Assembly (NCBI RefSeq): GCF_040807025.1
Contig: NC_090967.1
Coordinates: 6,502,001 to 6,566,000 of the forward strand
Length of the DNA: 64,000 bases
Reading direction: 5' to 3'
Source: Struthio camelus
Lineage: Eukaryota; Chordata; Aves; Struthioniformes; Struthionidae
Shown: positions 51,135 through 63,919 of the stretch, piece after piece
Position numbering within the stretch: position 1 is the stretch's first letter
Layout of the letters: every line of letters starts with the position of its first letter
The notes under the pieces: model-generated
Database searches by the model: none
Told to the model about the DNA's origin: nothing
Seen by the model: the letters and a program-made list of their open reading frames with translations, nothing else
Program-made: the position numbers and the translations under genes

Positions 51135-51209
51135 CCTTCCTGCCAGGCAGAGCGCGGAGCCTGATGGTTCTTGTAGTTCTCGAGGAGCCGAGGCGGCCGC
51201 CGCCATGGT

Positions 51210-51223
51210 GTTGCCATGGCAAC
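51210..51223. promoter_or_regulatory. Perfect palindromic RFX X-box
   Basis: gttgccatggcaac matches the RFX consensus GTNRCC-N-RGYAAC with full dyad symmetry. It lies about 210 bp upstream of MRPL34 on the side facing ABHD8, where in human the ABHD8 promoter would be. A weaker relative (attgccatggttacc) is at about 54742. Confidence 0.6.
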
Positions 51224-54200
51224 AGCCCGCGGGGCTACGGCCGGGGCGGGGGGGAGTCGAGCCAGGACGCCTGGGCCCTCTGCCCGGCCCGTGCTTATTG
51301 CAGTCATCACTGCTGACCGATCCCCTCCTTCTCATGGCCTCAGATGGTGAAATATTAAAAAAAAGAAGAAAATACATAAGCGAGCGAGTCGTCCCGCTCC
51401 GGCTGGATGTCACCAGCGGCTCCCGGGAGCGACGGGCTCCGGCCCGCTCGTGGCTCCTCCTGGGCCGCGTCGGCTCCTCGCGGCCGCCTCCGGGCCTCTG
51501 CCCGCGGCCGCCAGCTGCTCGCGCGCGGCTGGAGGTTCGGGGCAGCAGACACCCGAATCGCGAGGAAACGGCAAAAGTTTCCCCCTCGCCGGCCGAGGCC
51601 GCGCGTCTCCGCCGCCGCCGCCGCCGCCTCGGTTGCAACCCGTTTCAGAGGAGCTCCGCTGCCCAGCCGGCCACGGATGCAGCCCGGCTTCGGAAAGCCG
51701 CGTCCCGAGAAGCGGGAAACGCTCAGGCCAACGGACGCATGGGGACTTCAAAACTCATCACACGCGTGGGCTACAAACCAGGGCAAGTCCTCCCGCCCCT
51801 TGGCTCCTGGCAGGCTCTCCATAGGCGGCAGCTTCGCCGTCCTAGTTTTTGCTTTGACTGGCAAGTCTCCTTGTCCGTCACGCCGAAAGCCCTCCTCTTT
51901 AGGAGGGATTTAAGGGGCTTTCTATGGCTATAGCCCGCAAGGACAAATAGCACCCCCAAACCCCAGAGCCGGGTTATGAGGTGCCTCTCTCCGCCGGGAC
52001 TCATGGGGAGAAGATGGGAGGAGAGAGCTCAGCCTAAAGCCGATGAGCTGAGCCGAGCCGAAGGGGACCGCTCCATCGTTCCTGCCACACCGGCAAAAAT
52101 AATGTAACCGGAGGAGCCGCCAAGCTGAGCCGCCCGCCAGCGCGCGCAGCCTGCAGCCCGCGCCGGCTCCTGCGCCTCGTCCTCTTCCCCCCACTTTGCC
52201 TCCTGCAAGATTAAGCCTTTAATGTGCAATCTCGACTCCCGGCAACTCTTGTCAATAAATGAGGTGAGCATGATGGTCCGTCTCTCCCTCTTTGTGCAGA
52301 GGACCTGGAGCAGCAGCCGGGATGTAGGGCATGCGCTGAAGCGGAGAGGAGGACGGTGGGCTTCCTAGGGAGCAAAATGGCCAAAAGATCGGTGTCAAAG
52401 CTGAAGATCGGAAGGGATTTGAGAGGCGTTAAATGGGATTGGGGGAGGGGGGGGCAGACAGCAGCCCTCGGAGCAGTACGGGATTGCTTGTGCTTAAATA
52501 GCCCTGTTAGATGAGCATGCTTTGAGCAAGGGGTTAAAAAGGTGCCTAGCAATAAAACTTAGGTACAGCTGCCGTTGTGATGCAATTGCAGTAAATTATT
52601 GCTGGCTCTGGATGAAGAACTGCTGTTGCTATGTGCGTTGCAAATCTGCTCGGATTTTCAGCTTGGGAGCGAGGGGGCACCTGAACGCATCGCTGCCTGG
52701 CGGAGGGGGCAGGCTTTTTCTTCCTTCCTCCTTGCAATGGTTTCTTCCAGTCTGTTACTGGGGGGCTGTAGGACATTTGCTGCTGGAGGAACTGAGCCGG
52801 GTTTTCTGCAGCTCTGCAGCGGTGTGAAATGTCGGGATATCCCTGGAAATCCAGGCGGTTTGGGAAAACAAGGGGGTTAACTGACAGTTAAATCCCAGAG
52901 GTCAGACACAGGTTACTTTGATGTGCATTACATAATCTTTTGTTTCTCAAGGTCTTCCTTCCTAAAGAGAGGCATGTGGCGGAGAGCCAGCCATGGCTCC
53001 CCGGCTGGCTTATGCCTTACAGACGCTTCGCTTTTGCTGTGCTGCTGTTTCTCAGCCGACTGTCATTTGTCTGCATTTTGCGGGGCCCTCTGCAAAGTCC
53101 TGCCCGCGGCGCCGGGACTGGTCCTCCCCGGCTCTCGGGGACGGCGCAGATTTGAGCTGCAGCCCGGCTATGCTGAGATTTCAGGGCTGTCTGTGGGATT
53201 TCATCTGCATGGCTGATAAAGCCTTCCCGACTCCTAACTCCTGAATGTCCTGATAAAGCTGCTGTAATTGTATCAGTGCGTGGACATCAGACGTAAGAGA
53301 ATAAATACAGGTGCTTGCCACCGGTCCAAAGCGACCGTTTCACATTCCTCTAGAGGGAAGTTGACTTAGAAGGATCTAGCGGCATAAACATTTTCTTGTG
53401 CTTATTTGAGACCGGTGCTTAAATAGTCGGTCTCTTTAAATGTTTTCTCAGTGCTGTAGCTTCTCTACTTTGCAGAGAGTGAATGAATGGGAGAGATTGG
53501 GAAGAGAATAATAATATTTGCCTATTCCTCAGGAGGGCCGTGTGTCATCATTAATACTTGTGAGCCCTGGAGGGAAGGGATTAGGGCTGAACAAATTATT
53601 ATCACAGTTCAGATTCTGGCTACAGCACATCTAATATTCTTGTCCGTGTATCTGGCACCTCTCCTCCAAGGATTTGCAAGGGATTTGCAGATATGAAGCC
53701 CCTGCTACTCCCTGAGAGGGTCCAGGGTTATGAGCAGCGGTGGGGAGACGCCGTTCTCCTGGCTCCGGGCTCCTGCTCACTCCCGCGGTAGCTGATGCTC
53801 TTGGCTCGCTTGTTAGGGCCAAATGTTCACCTTCTCCCAGCAGGGACGAGCTAAATGCTGCTTGCGGGGCTGTAATGCAGGGACACGTCTCATCGTTCCT
53901 CCTGCACCGGGGACAGGACAGGAGGAGAATATTTTTGCTGTTCCCAGCACTCGGGGCATTTGATGGGAGGCTGGCTGTGTCCAGGTGGGACTGGGACCGT
54001 GGCAGCAGGAGGCAGGACCAGGAGGCTTTTTGGGGCAGGGGAGACCTTCTTTTCCGCAGGGGTGGCAGGAGCAGAGCTGGCGCGGCCGTGGCGTGGGGGT
54101 GACAGGGGTGAGCGCTGCTCTGCGGTGCCGCCCGGCGCGCTGCCTGTTACGTTACAGGAGCAGGGAGGGGGGGGATGTTTTTCACCCTCCATCCTGACAT

Positions 54201-57200
54201 GTTGGATCTTGTCCCGTTTTTCTCCAGCCGTGGCATGGTGCCAGCGCGTCGCGTAGGACCCGAGGTGCTGCAACCCAAAGTAGGTCAGTAAGTTGTTTCT
54301 CCCCAGCCTGGTTGTCGTTGCGCATGAGCATCGCGGCGACGGGGGCCGAGGCCAAGCAGAGGCAAGAGGCGAGAGCCCGACTCTGGAGGCCAGGGCTCGA
54401 CGGGGAAGTCGCAATGCCAGGGGCAGATGTGCCCCTCGGCTGGGCTCGGCTCTGTCCATCTTCCCAAGCGATGCCTCACGGGATGCTGGGACACGGGGCT
54501 CTGCCGCAGCATCCCCAGCCGGCTCCGACTCGCTCCTGGTGGCCCCGGCGGCTCTGGTCCTGCCTCGAGCTCCCCGTGCCAGCTGGGCTCTGGTGGGCTC
54601 GTTACAGAGCGGGGAGAAGGGAGGTTTATATAATGCTCCTGGTGCCTGACTCATTGTTGTGCCTGGCGTTATATAACCAGTGCCCAATTCCCACTTTCCG
54701 CTGGCGGCGGCGGTGGTTGACAGGAGCCGGGGGCCGGCGCATTGCCATGGTTACCGGCAGCTCTGCAAAGTCCCCCGCATCCGCGCGGTTCTCTTCCATC
54801 TAGCGGAGGAGCATCCCGGGCCGGTGGCCGCGGCGGCTCCGAGGAGGCGCGTGGGAGGTGGGAGACGGGCGCGCGTCGCTGCTCGGCCCAGCCGGCATGC
54901 TCCGTCTACCTGCTGGGGTTCGCAGGGGGTTTTCCCAGCTGCACAAGTTGTGTTACCCAGCGAGGACGGTCACATCGCGGACCGTGGATGGAAATCAAAG
55001 ATGTGAACCTCCCTCGTGCAGCGCGTTTGGGTCCTGCAGACCAGGAGTCCGGCGGGAGCCTTACCCGGGACGCGACTGGCAGATGCGGTAGAGCACCGGC
55101 TTTCATTCCTGCCTTTGCCACCATCCCGCTCAGTAACCCTGGGTAAATCACTCTGGAGCACGGGGCGAGGAAAGCTCCCTTGCACGTGTGACGTGTTAGT
55201 GGCTGCAGGCCCAGGCTGTGGCGATGCCCCGCGGAGGACGCTGCCAAGGCGGGGACGTGCAGCTTGTTCCTCTGCCATCCGTCCTGCGCTGGCCATGTGG
55301 CGAGCTTAGCTGATTCCTGCCTTTCCAGCCACTCCAGTTCCCCAGCTGTCAGCACAGGTGGCTCCATGCTGTCCTGTGCTGAGCGCGCCTGCGGGGGAGT
55401 CGGCGAGGAGCATGGTAAAAAGCCGGGCTGCCTCAGGCGAGGCACGGGAACGGCATCCTGCCTGCTGCCGGAGGCAGGGGGTGCTGGCACCCCGGGTGTT
55501 TGGCCCAGAGGGGGCTTAGACAAGGTCTTCCCTGTGCCCAGGCGTTTCACCGCAGAGCTTTAATAGCCGCTTCGATCCGGGCACTGTCTCACCAGCTGCT
55601 GGAGTGTGGGCCTGGGAGCAGCAGTCCTGGGTCCTGTTGACTCCTGACGGGAGCTCATGCCGTGAGCGTGGGCTCTTTAGAGCAGTGGGTCCCCCTGGTT
55701 GTCCTCCCTTTCCCTTTCTGGCCTGTTGGATATTTCCCTTCCCGCAGACGGGTCTCCCGGGAGAGGCCAGGTTTGGCTTGGGCACCTGCAAAGTGCCCTG
55801 GGACAAAAGGCGACCGGCCCCGGCAGGGGAGGTGGCAGCCTCCTGTGGCTTTCTGGCTGTGCCCGTTCAGCGTTATGACTTCGGAGCAAACCCCCGTCCT
55901 CGGGCATTAACGGGAGCAGCCCAAGCTGGCACCGGGCTGGGCTCAAAAGCACGGTGGGAGCAGCGACCTGTCTCCATCCCGTCGCAGAGGCAGGCAGGGC
56001 TCCTCCAGCCTGGGGCTCCAGACAGGCTGGTGCCCTGCGCTTCAGGCTCGCCAAAGATTTGGAAGTGAGGATGAGCAGAGCAAGCTGGCCTGGGACTCGC
56101 TCCAGCACGGTTTATATTCAGCTTCGCCTTCCTGGGGCTCCAAGACCTCCTGCCCTCGCTCCATTTGGCAGGTCAGCTAGGACGGGCTAGGAGTGTGCAA
56201 AGGGAGCCTGGCAGATGACACCGCTGGTTTAGCTCTAAACCAGTTTGCAGGGATTAGGAGGTTGCAGGAAAGATCTTGGCACTCTAGGATGTGAGCCGCT
56301 TCCCCGGGGATTTGCCCATGCCTGGAGGAGATATTGCCAACGCGAACGTCGCCCAGCCCGGCCGTGACCTGGCCCGCGAGCGGCCAGCGGGGCCCCTCGT
56401 CTCTGCAGGCTGGCTGCTTGCAGGGTGTTTTCCCAACGTTGGCAGCTTCGTGCTCCGCTAGGGCAGAAACGTGGGCAGATGCAGTCCCGCTCGGTGCCTG
56501 CCTGGTGGAGAGGCAGGTTGGAGGCGGCTCTGCGGAAACCGGGGGCAGGCTTCGCAGCGCTGCGTGGGAAGCGTCGGCTCTGCTGCATGGGCCTGCTGCG
56601 AGGCAGGGCACGCGGCTTAGACCAGGTCTGATTTTCCTCTGCTGTGCAGCTTTGGCCGTCCTTCACCCCTCCGTGAAACGAGCTCTGCTGTGCTGGCCCC
56701 TTGCACTTGCTTCTCCCAGGTGTCACCCCACGCCGCTGGCATGGATCCGTACAGGTCGCACTGCGGACGCAGCGGGGGTTAGGGGAGCTCTGCACGTAGC
56801 TCAGAGAGCACAAATCGTGCAGGAGACGCAGCCCAGGCTCCGGTACTTCCTCAGCCGGCTGCGACGCCGCGGGAGCTTCGGCGCCGCGCACCCGGCCCAG
56901 CCGCTCGGGGCGCTCCGGCCGGCGGCGAGGACGCCGAGCAGTCGGGGTTCAGGACCGGTCCTGCTGCATTTCCAGCCTGCGAGCGCAATCCCGGATCCAG
57001 ACCCTTACACCACAGTTGTGTGGGAGCTGGGACCTTCAGAGCCGGGCGCGAGTCCAATGCTGGCTACTCTCCCGAGAGGAAGAGGAGGGTTGGCAAAACT
57101 CCCTCGAAGAAGCCCCCCGCATTAGCCCAGGGAGCTGTTTCCCAGCTAGCCCGCGTGAAGTAAACAGACTGTTTTTGCAGGGGAAATCCGTGCGTTGGGC

Positions 57201-58444
57201 TGGTGGCTGAGCAGGCACGGCGGCGCGGGCTTTCTGGCGCCAACCGGGAGCGTTTTGGCCTGGGGTTTGTCGGAGCCTCTTTGAGGAGGTTCGGTATCGA
57301 TCCCCCCGAATCCGGTGCCTTGGAGAAGCTGCAGAAGGAGCCGGGACAGCTGACTCGCTGCTGCGTTTTGGCTTTGCTAATTCCCTCTCGCGGTCTGCCA
57401 GCAAAGCTCCTGTAATCCTGCTGGGTGCATTTGAAGTGGTTGTTCAGGGAGTTAAGTGGCCTGCTCCTGACGGCGTTACTGGGGTTTAGATGTTTAATTC
57501 CCCTCTGGAAATGTGCTCTTCTGCCTCGGCCGCGCTGCAGGGATTTTGCGGTCGGTAACCGCTGCCGCTGGCTCCCGGCCCCGGGGACGGCCCCGGCCCC
57601 TCTCCTGAAGGAGCAGCCCCTCCGCGCGGCGCCCGATCCCGCGCTCCTTGCCGAACAGCCCATCAGCATCAATAATTCACCATGTTTAGCTTCGTTAATA
57701 ATAAATGCCCATCAGCCTGCCAGAGCGGGGAGGCAGGAACCTCCCCAGGCCCCTGCGCGATCCCGGGAGCGGGCAGCTGGGGCTGCGGCGCCGGCACGGA
57801 CGCCCTGGGTACACGTCCCACCCTGGCGCCGCCACCGCGCTCACAGAAATCCTACCCGCCCGGGGTTTTATTTAACTGTTGAACTGTGATATTTAGGCAG
57901 AACTTTGCCCGAGGAACCTGCAGGGAAACGTCCTCACCACATCGAGACGAGCCAATATTAAGGAACGACCTTGCTTTGGGGGCCGGCGAGGACAGCGGCA
58001 GCCCCCAGCCCGGCACGGGGAGCGGACGCGGGAGAGGCTTCCCCGCCTAATCCCAGCGCCCGCTGACTCCCCTGCCGCGTTAGCTTCAGTCTCGGTTTGT
58101 GGAACGGCTGTAATTAAAACCTCCAGCGCCATTCCCTGTAATTGCCATCTCTCACTATTTGTATCGGTGGCTTAGATTGGAAGTCTATATATTTATTTAA
58201 TTGGCATAAATAATGTATTTTCATAGCTGAATCCTTCCTTAACTCCACATTTGGTGCCAGGACAGTAGCAGCATTTTCATTTCCAACGGGCTTTTCTTTG
58301 GGCGTTCCTTCCCCTGGGGTCGATGGCCAGAGCGGATCTCGGAGCCAGATTTATTCTCAGAAATAAAAACCCGTCTCCCGGCCGCTGGGAAGGGGCGCGC
58401 GAACCGCTAACGCCGCGGCCGCTTTGCCTCTCGCCCCGCTGCAG
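51224..58444. other. Non-coding interval or 5' intron before the ABHD8 coding exons
   Basis: Seven kilobases without a supported coding exon. The left part (to about 52200) and the stretch 53700-58100 are GC-rich. AT-rich islands at about 52540-52620, 53220-53700 and 58130-58270 look like conserved non-coding elements but cannot be tested here. The untranslated first exon of ABHD8 must lie somewhere in it, because the coding exon starts with an acceptor (gctgcag at 58438-58444). Confidence 0.5.
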
Positions 58445-58452
58445 GGAGCACA

Positions 58453-60735
58453 ATGCTGACCAGCATCGCCGACGGGCTGCTGTGCTGCCTGCTGGGCAAG
58501 ACGGCCAACGCCGTGGGGCCGCTCGACAGCCTTGAGTCCAGCGACGGCTACAGCTTCATGGAGGTGAAGCCGGGCAGGATCCTGCGGGTCAGGCACAGCG
58601 CGCCGGCTCGGCCGGCCGAGGAGGCGCCCGCGGAGGCGCCCGAGCGGGGCACGGTGCACTGCAAGCGCAAGATCACCGTCTATCGCAGCGGGCAGCTGGT
58701 GATCGAGAACCTGGGCGACGCCGTGCGCTCCGAGATCCTGCACTGCCACAGCAGCTCCGGGGAGCCCAGCAGCACCCTGGAGCTGGAGCTCCCCGACCCG
58801 GCCGGCCCCGCCGGTGTCCCGGGCCCCGCCGGTCCCCGGGAGGCGGCCGCCGGCCCCGGCAAGCGCCGCAAGCGCAAGCCCAAGAAAGTCGTCAACGTCG
58901 ACTGCAAGAAGCAGATCACGAGCTGCAAAGGGACACACAGCGACGTGGTCCTGTTCTTCATCCACGGCGTGGGCGGCTCCCTCGACATCTGGAAGGAGCA
59001 GCTGGACTTCTTTACCAAGCTGGGCTACGAGGTGGTGGCTCCGGACCTGGCCGGCCATGGCTGCAGCTCGGCCCCGCAGATCGCCGCCGCGTACACCTTC
59101 TACGCGCTGGCGGAGGACATGAGGGCCATCTTCAAGCGCTTTGCCAAGAAGAGGAACATCCTGATAGGCCACTCGTACGGGTAAGGCACCCGTGGGCGCT
59201 GCGGGTCCCCGGAGGCCAGGGGGGTGCGTGTCGTCCCCCACCTCCTTAGCAGCAAAACGCTAGGCAAATCCTGCACTTCGGGGCAGAGCAGCGGAAGAGG
59301 AGCGTGGGGTTTTCATTTCCAGGTTTATCCCTCGGGTTTTATCTCCTGCCTCCCGTCGGGCTGGATTTGTGCATCCAGCTAATCCTGGAGCCCGTCCTCC
59401 CGAGCAGAAGTGCCCGGCCTGTGCGTGCCACGGAGGCAGTGGGCAGCACAGAGCCTATAAATAGAGTAAGCCCAAGAAAGCCAATTAGATGGAGACTAAG
59501 CAGTGCAGAGAGCTGGCCCCGGAGGCCGGGGAGTCCTCAGAGGAGCAGGTTCCCGCTGCAGCCCCGCAGGAGGGCTCAGCCGAGCCAGAGACGGGCGGTA
59601 ACAGGATGAGCCGAGGACGGGAAGGGATCCTGCCTCCGGCACAGCCGAGCCGATCTCTGGGCACGTCTGAGCCACCGACACCCGGCTGCACGGACGGCGG
59701 CAGCGCAGCAGAGGGAAGAGCAGGGACCCTTGTGCAAAGCAAGAATTAGGAAGCGAGGCTGGTCCAAGCTGGGAGGGGGCGAAACAGGGCAAAGCTTGGC
59801 ACAGCGAACCGGCACGGCGGAGCAGAGCAGATCCGCCCCGGTGCGCGGCTCTCCCCCATCTATCCGGGTCGGAGCGGAGCCCGCGCGCCGGCGGAGCCTC
59901 AGCAGCGCTGTCTGGGCCCCGCAGGGTTTCCTTCTGCACCTTCCTCGCCCACGAGTACCCGGACCTGGTGCATAAGGTGATCATGATCAACGGAGGGGGC
60001 CCCACGGCGCTGGAGCCCAGCCTCTGCTCCATCTTCAACATGCCGACCTGCGTGCTCCACTGCCTGTCGCCCTGCCTGGCCTGGAGCTTCCTCAAGTGAG
60101 TGGCCGGCCGCGGCGGCGGCGGGGAGCGAGCGCCTGGCCAGCCTGGCCCGCGGGGCGCATCCGGCACCCGCGGGAACGCCCGGGGCCGGGGCGGGCGCCG
60201 CCGCCGCCTCCTCCTGCCAGCAGCCTCCCCGGAGCGGGGTTCCCCGGCCCTGCCTGCCCGTCCCGCCTCTGTCCCCCAGGGCCGGCTTCGCGCGCCAGGG
60301 TGCCAAAGAGAAGCAGCTGCTGAAGGAAGGCAACGCCTTCAACGTGTCCTCCTTCGTGCTGCGCGCCATGATGAGCGGGCAGTACTGGCCGGAGGGCGAC
60401 GAGGTCTACCACGCCGAGCTCGCCGTGCCCGTGCTCCTGGTGCACGGCATGCACGACAAGTTCGTCCCGGTGGAGGAGGACCAGCGAATGGCCGAGGTAG
60501 CGGGGGGCGAGAGGGGCTGCCGCGCGGCGCGCGGGAAGCTCGTGCCGGGGCTGACGCCGGCCGGCGCCGCGCTCTCTCCCCCTAGATCCTGCTGATCGCT
60601 TTCCTGAAGGTGATCGACGAGGGCAGCCACATGGTGATGATGGAGTGTCCCGAGACGGTGAACACGCTGCTCCACGAGTTCGTCCTGTGGGAGCCCGAGA
60701 CGCCAGCTGCGGACGGGCAAGGAGAGAAGAAATAA
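58453..60735 (+). CDS. ABHD8: Alpha/beta-hydrolase domain-containing protein 8
   Basis: Coding exons are 58453-59180, 59925-60095, 60280-60496 and 60586-60735, giving 421 aa (human 439). The N-terminus ([14 protein letters not shown] motif), a variable Ala/Pro linker and a basic stretch ([10 protein letters not shown]) precede the hydrolase fold. The fold has the oxyanion motif HGVGG (171-175) and nucleophile GHSYG with Ser241. By family position the acid is Asp359 (HGMHDKF) and the histidine His387 (DEGSHMV), so the triad looks intact. Middle and C-terminal parts are almost identical to human (for example [32 protein letters not shown]). The natural substrate is not known. I recall a proposed role in chaperone-mediated degradation of NLRP3, which the sequence does not address. 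The coding start lies 8 nt after an acceptor, so the 5' UTR is spliced. Confidence 0.97.
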
Positions 60736-62857
60736 GGCAGCGGGAAGCGGTGACCGGGCTGCTTTGATGGGAGAGACGTTGCGGAGCGCAGAGGGGTTTG
60801 TGAGCGCAGGGGCACGGCGGAGGCTGCCCCTTGCCGGGAGCGGAGCTGTTTTTCTTGCCTGGCTTGGGCCGGGCCGGCGGCTGGCGGCGGAGCGCGAAGG
60901 CTCCCGTGGGCAGCGGCTGCAGGCCGGCAGCGGGAACGAGGCAGACTCCGATTCCCGTCCCCCTGGGGCGGGATGGCTGCCGTTGGAGCGTCTTCATCCT
61001 ATTTCTTTGTAGTATTATTTTTCTCACGCAGTGACCCCCCGCAGGGGCAGAGAGAGGAAGCTGCAGTGAAGCTGGTTCCACCTGGGGTGAAAGGGGAAGA
61101 GATCAGACTGGATCCTCCGGGGTGAACCCGGGAGCACCTCGACTCCTTGCAGCACCTTCCTCCCCAGGGCCGGAGCAGCCGGTCTGGGATTGCTTTACGG
61201 GGAAGCCGACGGCTCCTCTGGCTTTCCCAGCAGTTGGATTTGTCTCTCCAGTAGCCCCCGGGAAGCTGCGTTGCCTTGCTCGAGCCGCCCGCGGGCCCTG
61301 CCTCGAGGAGCTTGCAAGCAGTCGTGCACGTGGCTTTGAGCGGCTCTCGCCGCCCTCCGGCCCGGCGCCGGCGAGGGCTGCCTGCCTGCCGCCGCCCGGA
61401 CAGGAGCGCCCGGCCGCGGCGCGAGCCTCCAAAGGGGCTGCTGCAGGAGCAAGAGGAGGCGACCTGCCCCGGGACACGCCGGGATCGCCAGCTCGGACGG
61501 CACCTCCCCGCCGAAGCGGGTGCGTGGCGCGGGCAGAGCCCGAGCCTGCTCCTCGGCGCGGCTGCAGCAGGAGGGAGCCCGGCTGGGGACACGGCACCAA
61601 ACCAGAGCTCTCCCACCGATTCCCAGTACCACCGTTCAGAGTCACCTCCCCAACCACCGCCGCTTTAGGTACCGCCGCGCCGGCTTCTTCAGAGCCCTCT
61701 TCGCTTTCCTCCCGCTGCCGCCGGGGCAGAGGCTTCCCGCGACGTACGGAGCCGTCGCCGTAAGGTGACGAGCCGCTCGCCATTCCCCGGCTTGCAGCGC
61801 CTCCAGGACCGTCGGCTCACGGAGCACCTCGCTCCGGCCGGGACCACGCACAGCCCGCGCCGAGCAGCAGCACGCCTGCTCCCGCGGCGGCAGCAACGCC
61901 AACAGTGATGCTATTTCCAAAAGGCGATCGCCTGCCGACCCCGGTCCTGTACGTAACCCGCCTGTAGGCATGCCGGGGCCTCTCCTCTCCTCTGCGCCCA
62001 GCCGCCGGGACGGAGAAGGTACAGGAGACGGGTCGAGCAGGGAGCTGAACCCCTGAGCGGGGCCCGTCCGCTCCCGGCCAGGCTGGGATGCTGCGACAGG
62101 GCGCGGAGCGAGCGGCGACGGGGCAGGCTGCCTTCGGCACGGCTGCTCCCCGGCCCCCCACCTGCACGCTGCGGATGGCCGCGGCCTCCCTCTTGCCCCA
62201 AAGAGCAGAGCCCCCCCCCACACTTTGTTTTATTTCCCCCACCTAAACCAAAGAAACAACCAGGCTGGTTTGTCCCGTGGAAACCGCGGGCTCGGCGGCC
62301 CCGGGCTGCTCCGAGAGCCGGGCCCCATCTGCAATTTGACTTCCCCGAGGCCGAGCCCACCTTTCCCCCCAAACCCAAAAGAGGAACGGCCCTTGCCGGG
62401 GTCGGACGGAGCCAGGCGGCTCCGACGCAGTGGGGGACGTCCAGCGCGGTGCGCCGTCCCCCGGCGCTGCCAGCCGAGCCCGCGGCTGCCCGGGAGCAGC
62501 GAGCCCAGGCGCGGGACGCGAGCCGGGATGGGGGAGACCCCAGCTGTCCCCCTCCTCGCCGAGGACAGCCGTCCTCATCCCCGCGCAGGGCCCCAGGGCA
62601 GGGAGGGCTCCCCCGATCGAGCACCAGCAGGCAGCCGGGCCCCGCGCTCCCAGCCGTGCCTGGACCCCGAACCCCCCAACTGGCTCGAGGTGACTGTTAC
62701 TGCCCCGCTGCGGGACGCAGCTCTTAACCGTCTGTTGCCATGGAGTCTGTGCCGCTTGTACCCACATCGCTTGTGTTCAGGCAAAGGCGAAACTGCACCC
62801 TGCAACCCCCCGCGCCGCCGAGACACGCTGTGTTAGAGTGCCATTTCATACAGTAAA
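60736..62857 (+). other. ABHD8 3' flank and possible 3' UTR
   Basis: No AATAAA occurs on the plus strand after the ABHD8 stop within the window. The variant AGTAAA at 62852-62857 (catacagtaaagcc) is the best candidate end, giving a 2.1-kb 3' UTR. The region is GC-rich with many overlapping open frames but no recognisable coding sequence. Confidence 0.35.
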
Positions 62858-63084
62858 GCCGTCTTATATTCTCAGCCGCGTCCGACTTGATTACAGGGAG
62901 ACTGATGCCCCCCGGCCCCCAGGGCTGCTGCCCCATCCTGCGCCCCCGGCCCCCAGGGCTGACCAGGGACACACCGGGACCTGGGGGACGCTGCTCGTCT
63001 ATGAGCACAGCACACACCAGGGAACTGAAGCCAGCAAACAGATGCCCGAAGCTTTGATTTCTTAGCAAAAAATACTTGCAGTGA

Positions 63085-63090
63085 TTTATT
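63085..63090 (-). other. Polyadenylation signal of ANKLE1
   Basis: tttatt on the plus strand reads AATAAA on the minus strand, 337 nt after the ANKLE1 stop codon, in an AU-rich context. Confidence 0.65.
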
Positions 63091-63426
63091 TATCACCATT
63101 TTAGGGAAACAGTAGAAAAATAGAAAAATCTCTAGCAAACATTTGCGACATAAAACCCGCAGCCCAGAGGGGAGCGCTGCTACCCCGGGGCCCTTGGGAA
63201 GCGCTGAGCGGCCGCCCCGGCCCCCGCTCCTCCTCTGCCTTGTCCGGAGGGTGCGAAGGCTCCGAGCGAGCTGCTGCTCCAACGCCAAGTGCTCGCAGGG
63301 CAGCCAGCACCGCCGAGCCCAGCCCGCGGCCATCCCACTGCAAACCAGCCCGCGGCCGAGCTCGGTGCCTCCTCCAGCCGGCCCCGGCAGCCCGGAGCAG
63401 CCGGGCGCAGCGGCCCCCCGGGGCGC

Positions 63427-63919
63427 TCAGCGCCCGGCCTGGATGTCGGCCGGCCGGAGCTGCCGCTCCCCCTCGGCCAGGAAGATCTGCATGGCCCGGT
63501 GCAGCATGTGGACGCCCAGGCGCCGGCGTCGCCCCGCGGGCCAGCTGGCCGCCATGCCGTAGCAATTCCCCTTCTTCTGGTTGGTGAGCATCCGCAGCCC
63601 TGCGGGGACGGCGCTGAGCACCCAGCCCTGCCGCTGGCGACCCAAGACCCCAAACCCTCCTGGTGGCCCGGGACCAGGCACCCGCCGACAGCCCCTTGCT
63701 CCCCTGCGGAGCGGGCAGGAAGAGCGCCGGCAGCCAAAGCGGCTGCGGAGGGGATGCTACAACGGGGGCCGAGCCAGGGGGACGCTCACCGATGGCCTCC
63801 ACCAGGCAGGCCTCCCGCGTGTAAGCCTCCGCCGGGACGGCGCTCTGGAAGCAGTGCACCGAGATGACGCCCTGCCCGCTGGCCCAGATCTCCAGGATGC
63901 GCCGCACCTTGGGGCTGGC
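63427..63919 (-). CDS. ANKLE1: ANKLE1 (ankyrin repeat and LEM domain nuclease), last two coding exons
   Basis: Only the 3' end is in the window: exons 63790-63919 and 63427-63599, the final 100 residues. ANKLE1 is a GIY-YIG endonuclease with N-terminal ankyrin repeats and a LEM domain; those exons lie beyond the right edge. What is seen is the C-terminal half of the GIY-YIG domain: KVRRILEIWASGQGVISVHC, then AEAYTREACLVEAIGLRMLT, then NQKKGNCYG, a basic RRRRLGVHMLHRA helix and ALREGERQL-like AEGERQLRPADIQAGR at the end. This matches the human C-terminus as I recall it. The Glu in YTREA lies 64 residues from the end, which corresponds to the catalytic Glu551 of the 615-aa human protein. The acceptor at 63920 (ccccag) means the sequence from 63926 to the edge is intron. 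Confidence 0.93.
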
